A DNA stretch of 16,459 bases from an uncultured Bacteroidales bacterium. GTDB lineage: Bacteria > Bacteroidota > Bacteroidia > Bacteroidales > JAUNSR01. The DNA lies in NCBI GenBank assembly GCA_947074245.1, contig CAMTOW010000008.1, positions 1-16,459 of the forward strand. Direction: 5' to 3'. Under the pieces are notes generated by a model. It made no database searches. It was given only the letters and a program-made list of their open reading frames with translations, and had not been told where the DNA came from. The position numbers and the translations under genes were made by a program. Below are positions 7,768 to 14,281 of this stretch, piece by piece; positions within the stretch are counted from its first letter, which is position 1, and each line of letters opens with the position of its first letter.

Positions 7768-9276
7768 ATGTCAGATAAGAAAGTAAGAGTGCGTTTCGCA
7801 CCGAGTCCGACCGGACCGTTGCATATCGGCGGTGTACGTACTGCCTTGTACAATTACCTGTTTGCCAAACAGCACGGCGGAGATATGTTGCTTCGTATCG
7901 AAGACACCGATTCTCAGCGCTTCGTGCCGGGAGCCGAAGATTATATCATCGAGTCTCTCAACTGGCTTGGAATTAAGATCGACGAAGGTGTCGGCGTAGG
8001 CGGTCCTTTCGGGCCGTACCGTCAGTCGGAACGTCGCGACATCTATAAGAAATATGTAAATCAGCTATTGGAGGCCGGAAAAGCATATATCGCTTTCGAT
8101 ACTCCGGCTGAGCTGGAAGCTCGTCGCTCCGACGTGGCTAACTTCCAATACGATGCGTCTACCCGTATGTCGATGCGCAATTCATTGAGCCTTTCGAAAG
8201 AGGAAGTGGATGCGTTGATCGCGCAAGGTGAACAATACGTGGTGCGTTTCCGCATCGAACCGAACGAAGACGTGGTGGTCAACGACGTGATCCGTGGTGA
8301 AGTGACCATCAACTCAAGCATCCTCGACGATAAAGTACTTTATAAATCGGCAGACGAACTACCGACTTATCACTTGGCGAATATCGTAGACGACCATCTG
8401 ATGGAAATCACTCATGTGATCCGTGGTGAAGAGTGGTTGCCTTCGGCTCCCCTTCATGTGTTGCTTTACCGTGCCTTTGAATGGACGGCTCCCGAATTCG
8501 CCCATCTGCCTTTGTTGCTGAAACCGGACGGAAACGGAAAACTAAGTAAACGCGACGGCGACCGTCTCGGGTTCCCGGTATTCCCGCTTGAATGGACAGA
8601 TCCGAAAACCGGAGCGATCTCTTCTGGTTATCGCGAATCGGGTTATCTACCCGAAGCGGTCATCAACTTCCTCGCTTTGCTGGGATGGAACCCGGGTACG
8701 GATCAGGAGATCTTGAGCATGGATGATCTGATTCATCAGTTCTCTTTGGAACGCTGCAGCAAAAGCGGAGCTAAATTCGACTACGAAAAAGGAAAATGGT
8801 TCAACCATAAATACATTCAGATGAAGAGCGATGCCGAGTTGGCTCGCATGTTCATGCCGGTATTGGCCGAACACGGTATCCACGCTTCCGAAGAGAAAGT
8901 GGAAAAAGTGGTTGCTTTGGTCAAGGAGCGCGTCAACTTCGTCAAAGAATTGTGGGATCAGGGATCGTTCTTCTTCGTAGCTCCACAGCTGTATGATGAG
9001 AAGACCGTGAAGAAACGCTGGAAAGCGGAATCGCCCGAACAGATGGCCGAACTGGCCGGAGTATTGGAATCGATCACCGATTTTACGCCGCACAATACCG
9101 AAGAGATCGTAAAAGCATGGATTGCCGAAAAAGAATACCATCTGGGCAATATCATGAATGCGTTCCGCCTTGCGATCGTCGGAGAGCCGAAAGGACCGCA
9201 CATGTTCGATATCATTACCGTGATCGGTAAAGCCGAAACAATAGCGCGTCTGAAAAGAGCGATTGAGACGATTTAA
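7768..9276 (+). CDS. gltX: Glutamyl-tRNA synthetase
   Basis: GltX attaches glutamate to tRNA-Glu in the cytoplasm. The 502-residue class I synthetase shows APSPTGPLHIGG with the HIGH-type motif HIGG at 19-22, and the KMSKS-type motif KLSKR at 258-262. Other family marks are RIEDTD (43-48), YRQSER, VIRGEEW and the C-terminal helical anticodon-binding region. The four zinc-binding cysteines of the E. coli enzyme have no counterpart in residues 95-130, so this is a zinc-free form. The segment after KLSKR (FPLEWTDPKTGAISSGYRE) is an insertion I associate with Bacteroidota enzymes. Arginine codons are mainly CGT/CGC, as expected for a highly expressed gene. It has its own -7 element and is followed by a long hairpin. 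Confidence 0.98.
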   Translation: MSDKKVRVRFAPSPTGPLHIGGVRTALYNYLFAKQHGGDMLLRIEDTDSQRFVPGAEDYIIESLNWLGIKIDEGVGVGGPFGPYRQSERRDIYKKYVNQLLEAGKAYIAFDTPAELEARRSDVANFQYDASTRMSMRNSLSLSKEEVDALIAQGEQYVVRFRIEPNEDVVVNDVIRGEVTINSSILDDKVLYKSADELPTYHLANIVDDHLMEITHVIRGEEWLPSAPLHVLLYRAFEWTAPEFAHLPLLLKPDGNGKLSKRDGDRLGFPVFPLEWTDPKTGAISSGYRESGYLPEAVINFLALLGWNPGTDQEILSMDDLIHQFSLERCSKSGAKFDYEKGKWFNHKYIQMKSDAELARMFMPVLAEHGIHASEEKVEKVVALVKERVNFVKELWDQGSFFFVAPQLYDEKTVKKRWKAESPEQMAELAGVLESITDFTPHNTEEIVKAWIAEKEYHLGNIMNAFRLAIVGEPKGPHMFDIITVIGKAETIARLKRAIETI

Positions 9277-9295
9277 ATCTACATTAAAAATACAC

Positions 9296-9339
9296 ATCCG
9301 GTGTGATCTCTTTGTCACTGAAAAGGGATTACGCCGGAT
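9296..9339 (+). terminator. 18-bp hairpin between gltX and the barrel-protein gene
   Basis: Bases 9296-9313 pair without interruption with 9322-9339 around an 8-base loop. Three pairs are G-U (9302:9333, 9305:9330, 9309:9326). Because G-U pairs form only in the plus-strand RNA and would be A-C mismatches on the other strand, the structure is suited to the plus transcript. It starts 20 bases after the gltX stop and TTTCT follows, so a gltX terminator or attenuator is likely; a 5'-leader element of the next gene is the alternative. Confidence 0.6.
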
Positions 9340-9359
9340 TTCTGACCTTTCTGATTCCG

Positions 9360-10406
9360 ATGAAACCTTATAAAATTATACTCTTATTCTTTTTTGTATC
9401 TATATGTATGAGTGGGCACGCCCAAAAACTGCTTTGGGATGTCGATTTTAAAGGTTTCTTCGATAACCGGGAATTCAAAGCACCTTACCAGATCCCGCAA
9501 ACGTTCTTCGGGACGAGGCTGTCGCCCGAGATCGGTGTGGAGATCCGCGACGAACATCGATTGAAATTCGGTGTGAGTTGGATTGCGGAGTTTGACACCG
9601 AACAGAAGTCCGATTTTGACTGGACCGTGTATTATGCATATACGCGCCCCTCGTTTACCGTCGCATTCGGTTCGTTTCCACGCAAACTGCTTGCAGAGGA
9701 GATGCCTCCCTCGATGATGTATGATTCACTCCTGTATTTTAATCCCAATATCAATGGCGCATTGCTCCGTTATACGCGCGAAGCGGGTCATGTCGAGGCA
9801 TATATCGATTGGCGCAGTCGTCAGGGAGAAGATAAGCGGGAGATCTTTACGATCGGTACCGACGGTCGATACGCCTACAAGCGGCTTTACGGAGGATGGT
9901 ATGCTACCGTGACGCATTTCGCAAAATCCAAGAGATCGGAAAATCAGAATGTCATCGACAATATTATCGGCAACCCTTATCTCGGAGTCGATCTGTCGGG
10001 TCTTACCTTTCTTGATTCGCTTACGATCCAGGCCGGAGCTCTGCTTTCAGCCAACCGGAATCGTGGCGACGGGATATGGCATACGCCCGCGGGATTCTTA
10101 GGTCAGGTTACGCTCGGTTGGCGTTTTCTCGAATTGAAGAACGTCGTTTATTCAGGAAATAATCAACTTACATTCTATGAAGAGTTCGGGTCGTTGCTTC
10201 ACTCCGGCGATCCGTTTTATCGTGCCGGTTTCTACGACCGACTTGATTTGAATATCTATTTTTTAAGAAATAAGTTCGTCGAATGTAAAGGTTCTGTTTG
10301 CCTTCATTTTGTAGACGGAAAGGTTCAAAACCAACAACAATTGATCGTTCGCTTTGTAATCGATCAGGATATGGTCCGATGGCCGAAGCGGATTTTTAAC
10401 AAATAA
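9360..10406 (+). CDS. Outer-membrane beta-barrel protein, function unknown
   Basis: The 348-residue product is not recognised as a named family. From ATG 9360 it starts with a clean signal peptide (KPYKIILLFFFVSICMSGHAQ, cleavage near residue 22). The rest is rich in aromatic, alternating strands (FDWTVYYAYTRPSFTVAFGSF, GGWYATVTHF, NQLTFYEEFGSL, DLNIYFLRNKFVE). It has no lipobox and no T9SS sorting domain. An early FGTRLSPEIGVEIRDEHRLKFG segment looks like the first barrel hairpin. This suggests a porin-like barrel of about 14-16 strands, but no pore or ligand can be deduced. A frame-open GTG at 9303 would add 19 residues before the signal peptide and lies inside the hairpin stem, so ATG 9360 is preferred. 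It sits between gltX and waaA, 51 bases before the latter; a role at the LPS-bearing outer membrane is only a guess. Confidence 0.75.
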   Translation: MKPYKIILLFFFVSICMSGHAQKLLWDVDFKGFFDNREFKAPYQIPQTFFGTRLSPEIGVEIRDEHRLKFGVSWIAEFDTEQKSDFDWTVYYAYTRPSFTVAFGSFPRKLLAEEMPPSMMYDSLLYFNPNINGALLRYTREAGHVEAYIDWRSRQGEDKREIFTIGTDGRYAYKRLYGGWYATVTHFAKSKRSENQNVIDNIIGNPYLGVDLSGLTFLDSLTIQAGALLSANRNRGDGIWHTPAGFLGQVTLGWRFLELKNVVYSGNNQLTFYEEFGSLLHSGDPFYRAGFYDRLDLNIYFLRNKFVECKGSVCLHFVDGKVQNQQQLIVRFVIDQDMVRWPKRIFNK

Positions 10407-10423
10407 TACAAGCTGAGAAGCTG

Positions 10424-10443
10424 GATCCTTCGACGAAAGGATC
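10424..10443 (+). promoter_or_regulatory. Small hairpin just before waaA
   Basis: GATCCTT (10424-10430) pairs with AAGGATC (10437-10443) around a 6-base loop, ending 14 bases before the waaA ATG. A second tiny palindrome (AGCT-GAGA-AGCT, 10411-10422) precedes it. No T-run follows, so it is not a typical terminator. It might affect waaA translation or mRNA processing, or mean nothing. Confidence 0.3.
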
Positions 10444-10457
10444 ATAACGATGCACAT

Positions 10458-11684
10458 ATGAGACAAATTTACAGTGCGGGAATCTCTCTTTACGCCACTG
10501 CTGTGAAGCTGGCAGCTTCGCGCAATCCCAAGGCGCAGAAAATGGTTGACGGTCATAGAGAAGTATTTGCTTATCTGGAGAAGAACCGCCAGCCCGGCGA
10601 CCGCTATCTCTGGTTCCATGCTGCTTCTTTGGGCGAATTCGAACAGGGACGTCCGCTGATCGAACAGATCAGAAAGGATCATCCCGAATACAAGATTCTG
10701 CTGACCTTCTTCTCTCCCTCCGGATATGAAGTACGAAAGAATTATCAGGGAGCCGATTTGATTTGCTATCTCCCTTTTGACAAACCGGCGCTAGCCGAGC
10801 GATTCATCGAAATCATCCAACCTGAAAAGGCATTTTTTATTAAATATGAATTTTGGGCGAACTACATCCGTGCGCTCAATAACCGTCATATCCCCGTTTA
10901 TCTGGTATCGGCTATATTCCGCCCGACTCAGATCTTCTTTCGATGGTATGGCGCTTTCTTCCGCAACCTGCTTTCCTGCTATTCGGGTATTTTCGTACAG
11001 GACGAGAGTTCGCGCGAATTGCTCGACCGGATCGGTGTTGCGAATGTTGAAGTGACCGGCGATACCCGCTTCGATCGGGTACGAGCCATTATGCAGGAAG
11101 CAAAAGAGCTACCGTTGCTGGAGGAGTTTTCCGGAAAAGAGGGGCTGACGCTTATCGCGGGGAGTACCTGGCCTAAAGACGAAGATATCATCATCCGTCA
11201 TCTCAACGCCCATCCCGACCTGAAACTGGTTATCGCTCCGCATGAGATTCATGAAGAGCATATCCGCGAGATCATCGGTAAGCTCAAAGTTCCCTTCGTT
11301 CGCTATTCGCAGGCTGAAGGCAAACCGCTTCCGGCCGATGCGCGTTGTTTGATCGTCGATTGTATCGGGCTTCTGTCTTCTGTCTATCGTTACGGACAGA
11401 TCGCTTATATTGGCGGAGGTTTCGGTGTGGGTATACATAATATATTAGAAGCCGCGGTTTATGGTATGCCTGTCATCTTCGGGCCTAATTACGGAAAGTT
11501 CCGCGAAGCCCGCGAATTGATCGCGGCACGCGGTGCCTATTCGGTAGAGAACGAATCGCAATATGACGAGCTCATGACTGATTTCAACGATCGTGATTTT
11601 CTGAAAACGACGGGACAGATCGCAGGCTATTATGTATCTCATAACGCAGGTGCGACAGCCAAAATCCTGAAGAAAATTTTTTAA
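10458..11684 (+). CDS. waaA: 3-deoxy-D-manno-octulosonic acid (Kdo) transferase
   Basis: WaaA (KdtA) is a GT30 glycosyltransferase on the inner face of the inner membrane that moves Kdo from CMP-Kdo to lipid IVA, founding the LPS inner core. The 408-residue chain begins with a short membrane-anchoring segment (about 4-20). It carries the catalytic Glu E60 in FHAASLGEFEQ and the second essential Glu, E131 in KYEFWANY. The donor-binding half shows VTGDTRFDRV, IAGSTWPKDE, IGGGFGVGIHNILEAAVYGMPVIFGP and FREARELI. Length is normal. Whether it adds one or two Kdo residues cannot be read here. It is preceded by the barrel gene and ends in a strong terminator, so it closes this transcription unit. 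Confidence 0.96.
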   Translation: MRQIYSAGISLYATAVKLAASRNPKAQKMVDGHREVFAYLEKNRQPGDRYLWFHAASLGEFEQGRPLIEQIRKDHPEYKILLTFFSPSGYEVRKNYQGADLICYLPFDKPALAERFIEIIQPEKAFFIKYEFWANYIRALNNRHIPVYLVSAIFRPTQIFFRWYGAFFRNLLSCYSGIFVQDESSRELLDRIGVANVEVTGDTRFDRVRAIMQEAKELPLLEEFSGKEGLTLIAGSTWPKDEDIIIRHLNAHPDLKLVIAPHEIHEEHIREIIGKLKVPFVRYSQAEGKPLPADARCLIVDCIGLLSSVYRYGQIAYIGGGFGVGIHNILEAAVYGMPVIFGPNYGKFREARELIAARGAYSVENESQYDELMTDFNDRDFLKTTGQIAGYYVSHNAGATAKILKKIF

Positions 11685-11710
11685 GGGCTTTTTTTACGAT
11701 ATAAAGGGTT

Positions 11711-11740
11711 AAAGGTGTGGAGTTTAAGCTTCACACCTTT
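11711..11740 (+). terminator. Rho-independent terminator after waaA
   Basis: Bases 11711-11722 pair with 11729-11740 over 12 bp (one G-U at 11720:11731) around a 6-base loop. CTTTTTTG follows, with another T-run just after. It starts 27 bases after the waaA stop and insulates pta. Confidence 0.88.
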
Positions 11741-11813
11741 CTTTTTTGCTTTTTTGTAATCTCTACTTTCGTTTTTTTATGGCGAATTGCTATCTCTATA
11801 TTGCAATTATTTC

Positions 11814-11821
11814 TATTTTTG
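11814..11821 (+). promoter_or_regulatory. -7 promoter element of pta-ackA
   Basis: TATTTTTG matches TAnnTTTG and is identical to the element before porV. It ends 49 bases before the pta ATG, giving a leader of about 40-45 nt. TTG triplets at 11787-11789 and 11801-11803 flank the usual -33 position but neither spacing is ideal. The rest of the 186-base waaA-pta gap is the terminator and A/T-rich sequence. Confidence 0.55.
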
Positions 11822-11870
11822 CACCAGATTTCAACTGAGATAAACACAACCTATAAAATACTTATCCAAG

Positions 11871-12884
11871 ATGGACTTAATGAATCAGATCATTGCCCGC
11901 GCACAGGGCAATAAACAACGTATCGTGCTACCGGAAGGTACAGAAGAACGTACAATGCGTGCTGCAGACAAACTGATCGCAGACGGCGTAGCAGATGTAA
12001 TCCTGATCGGGAATCCCGCAGAGATCCTTGCTTTTGGTGAAGCTAACGGACTGACACATCTTCCGAACGCTACGATTGTAGATCCGATCAATAACGAAAA
12101 GAAATCCGTTTATGCCAATCTGCTTTTCGAATTGCGCAAAAGCAAAGGTATGACGATCGAACAAGCTGAAAAGCTTGTGGAGAATCCGCTTTTCCTCGGA
12201 TGTCTGATGATTAAGAACGGTGATGCCGACGGAGAGGTGGCAGGTGCAGCCAATACGACAGGAGACGTGCTTCGTCCCGCATTCCAGATCGTGAAGACAG
12301 CTCCGGGCATCAGTGTCGTTTCCGGCGCTTTCTTGATGTTCATGCCTGATAAGTCATACGGTGACAATGGTGTGATGGTGTTCGGCGACTGTGCCGTGCT
12401 TCCTAACCCGACTGCTGCCGAATTGGCTCAGATCGCTGTGTCTACGGCTCGTACGACACGTGCAATCGCAGGTATCGAACCGCGCGTTGCGATGTTGAGC
12501 TTCTCAACCAAAGGCAGTGCGAAACATGAGATGGTAGATAAAGTGGTTGAAGCGACCCGTCTTGCCAAAGAGATGGATCCGTCTGTTGAAATCGAAGGTG
12601 AACTTCAGGCTGATGCCGCTCTTGTTCCATCGGTAGCTGCTAGCAAAGCTCCGGGAAGCACCGTAGCCGGTAAAGCCAACGTATTGGTATTCCCATCACT
12701 AGAAGTGGGTAATATCGCCTATAAACTTGTTCAGCGTCTTGCAGGTGCTGAAGCTGTCGGTCCGATCCTTCAGGGTATTGCCGCTCCGATCAACGACCTT
12801 TCTCGTGGTTGTTCGGTAGATGATATCTATAAATTGGTGGCAATCACAGCCAACCAGGCGATCGGAATCAAAGAACAGAAATAA
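11871..12884 (+). CDS. pta: Phosphate acetyltransferase
   Basis: Pta interconverts acetyl-CoA plus phosphate with acetyl phosphate plus CoA in the cytoplasm; with AckA it turns acetyl-CoA into acetate and ATP during fermentation. The 337 residues form a single PTA/PTB domain without the N-terminal regulatory extension of the long E. coli enzyme. Visible marks are QRIVLPEGTEERTMRAAD, GDADGEVAGAANTTGDVLRPAFQ, PGISVVSG, FGDCAVLPNPTAAELAQIA, ARVAMLSFSTKGSA-like EPRVAMLSFSTKGSAKH, and ELQADAALVPSVAASKAPGS. ATG 11871 is followed by a second in-frame ATG at 11880; the first (MDLMNQIIARA) fits the family N-terminus as I recall it. Codon use is strongly biased to CGT/CGC for Arg, suggesting high expression. 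ackA starts 56 bases downstream. Confidence 0.97.
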   Translation: MDLMNQIIARAQGNKQRIVLPEGTEERTMRAADKLIADGVADVILIGNPAEILAFGEANGLTHLPNATIVDPINNEKKSVYANLLFELRKSKGMTIEQAEKLVENPLFLGCLMIKNGDADGEVAGAANTTGDVLRPAFQIVKTAPGISVVSGAFLMFMPDKSYGDNGVMVFGDCAVLPNPTAAELAQIAVSTARTTRAIAGIEPRVAMLSFSTKGSAKHEMVDKVVEATRLAKEMDPSVEIEGELQADAALVPSVAASKAPGSTVAGKANVLVFPSLEVGNIAYKLVQRLAGAEAVGPILQGIAAPINDLSRGCSVDDIYKLVAITANQAIGIKEQK

Positions 12885-12940
12885 TCTCACTCACAAAAAC
12901 TCACTTAGGCTGCTGAGCCTGACTCAAAACCAACAGTTAT

Positions 12941-14146
12941 ATGAAAGTATTAGTATTGAACTGCGGTAGCTCTTCATTGAAATACAAATTGATCGATATG
13001 AAGAACGATGTGGAAATGGCATCGGGTGGTGTCGAAAAAATCGGTATTCCCGGATCATTCCTTAAGTTTGTTCAGCCTGACGGCAAGAAGGTAGTGCTGG
13101 AGCACGAGATGCCTTCTCATCAGGAAGCGATCGAATTCGTTCTTGACATCCTTGCCAGCAAGGAATACGGCGTAGTGGCTTCGCTTGACGAAATCGACGC
13201 AGTAGGTCACCGTGTGGTTCACGGAGGCGAAAAATTCAGCGAAAGCGTATTGATCACCGATGAGGTGCTTGCAAAAATCGTTGAATGTATTCCATTGGCT
13301 CCGCTTCATAACCCACCGAACATTGCAGGTATCAAAGCGATCGAAGAGTTGATCCCAGGCAAACCTCAGGTGGCTGTATTCGATACCGCTTTCCATCAGA
13401 CTATGCCGGCTGAAGCATATATGTATGCTCTTCCATATAAAATGTACCGTGATTATGGCGTACGCCGTTACGGTTTCCACGGAACAAGCCACCGCTACGT
13501 ATCTCGTCGCGCTTGTGACTTCTTGGGTCTTGATTACGACACACAGAAGATCATCACTTGCCACATCGGTAACGGTGCATCGATCACAGCCGTTAAAAAC
13601 GGAAAATCGATCGATACTTCAATGGGATTCACTCCGACAGAAGGTTTGATCATGGGTACGCGTTCGGGTGACGTTGATCCGGGTGCTCTTTCTTTCATCA
13701 TGGAAAAAGAGGGTCTGAATGCGCAAGGTCTTTCTGATTTGGTAAACAAACAGAGCGGTGTATTGGGTATCTCAGAGATGGGATCTGATATGCGTGATAT
13801 CGAAGACGGCGTAGCGGAAGGTAACGAACGCGCGATCCTTACGATGAACATGTACGATTACCGTATCAAGAAATACATTGGCGAATATGCTGCCGCTATG
13901 GGTGGTGTAGACGTGATCGTATTCACAGGTGGTGTTGGTGAAAACCAGTGTCCTACCCGCGAAATGGTATGTAAAGGTCTTGAATTCATGGGTGTAGAGT
14001 TCGACGCTGAGAAAAACCGCGGATTGCGTGGTAAAGAGGCGGTATTGAACTTGCCGACTTCTCGCGTGAAAGTAGTGGTTATCCCTACCGACGAAGAATC
14101 GATGATCGCTCAGGATACTGTAGAGATCGTAAACGGAAAGAAATAA
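12941..14146 (+). CDS. ackA: Acetate kinase
   Basis: AckA transfers phosphate between acetyl phosphate and ADP, yielding acetate and ATP. The 401-residue protein is full length and belongs to the ASKHA fold. Active-site residues fall at the numbers of the Methanosarcina enzyme: N7 (VLNCGSSSLK), R91 (GHRVVHGG), D148 (VFDTAFH), H180 (YGFHGTSH), R241 (MGTRSGDVDPG). Glu385 in PTDEESMIAQDT matches E384. The GHIGNG-type phosphate loop appears as CHIGNGAS, and FTGGVGEN is present. All 15 arginine codons are CGT or CGC, a sign of strong translational selection. It follows pta by 56 bases, with a minor 5-bp hairpin (12907-12920) in the gap that is too small to call a terminator. Confidence 0.98.
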   Translation: MKVLVLNCGSSSLKYKLIDMKNDVEMASGGVEKIGIPGSFLKFVQPDGKKVVLEHEMPSHQEAIEFVLDILASKEYGVVASLDEIDAVGHRVVHGGEKFSESVLITDEVLAKIVECIPLAPLHNPPNIAGIKAIEELIPGKPQVAVFDTAFHQTMPAEAYMYALPYKMYRDYGVRRYGFHGTSHRYVSRRACDFLGLDYDTQKIITCHIGNGASITAVKNGKSIDTSMGFTPTEGLIMGTRSGDVDPGALSFIMEKEGLNAQGLSDLVNKQSGVLGISEMGSDMRDIEDGVAEGNERAILTMNMYDYRIKKYIGEYAAAMGGVDVIVFTGGVGENQCPTREMVCKGLEFMGVEFDAEKNRGLRGKEAVLNLPTSRVKVVVIPTDEESMIAQDTVEIVNGKK

Positions 14147-14186
14147 TCTGAAGCGTTTTTACGATACGATATTACTTTATATGTAG

Positions 14187-14218
14187 AAAGGTCATGCTCC
14201 ATACGGGGCATGACCTTT
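14187..14218. terminator. Terminator hairpin after ackA
   Basis: Bases 14187-14200 (AAAGGTCATGCTCC) pair with 14205-14218 over 14 bp, with one T-G pair next to the inner C-G pairs and a 4-base loop (ATAC). TTCTTTT continues on the plus strand. The A-run on the 5' side would give a short T-run on the minus strand, so it may also serve the converging gene. Confidence 0.85.
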
Positions 14219-14244
14219 TCTTTTAACCAATCAAGCAGGATGAG

Positions 14245-14269
14245 ACGGCTCTGTATTTCACAGAGCCGT
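14245..14269. terminator. Second terminator hairpin between converging genes
   Basis: ACGGCTCTGT (14245-14254) pairs perfectly with 14260-14269 around a 5-base loop, and TTTTTATTT follows on the plus strand. It stands 27 bases after the first hairpin and 13 bases before the minus-strand stop codon. On the plus strand it is a back-up for the ackA terminator; on the minus strand it is the first structure met but lacks a following T-run. Confidence 0.8.
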
Positions 14270-14281
14270 TTTTTATTTGAA

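Noticed and set aside
8647..9318. 223-codon minus-strand open frame
   Set aside because: It is antisense to gltX and reflects codon bias there. The Phe/Asp/His-rich product resembles no protein family I know.
9303..9359. GTG start for the barrel-protein gene
   Set aside because: The extra 19 residues precede a complete signal peptide and the codon lies inside an 18-bp RNA hairpin. ATG 9360 is preferred.
11717..11914. 65-codon plus-strand frame with a hydrophobic start before pta
   Set aside because: It begins within the waaA terminator hairpin, runs through its T-runs and the pta -7 element, and overlaps pta in another frame. The hydrophobic Phe/Leu run is a by-product of T-rich DNA.
12907..12920. 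Hairpin between pta and ackA as a terminator or attenuator
   Set aside because: The stem is only 5 bp with no T-run, and the two genes are normally cotranscribed.
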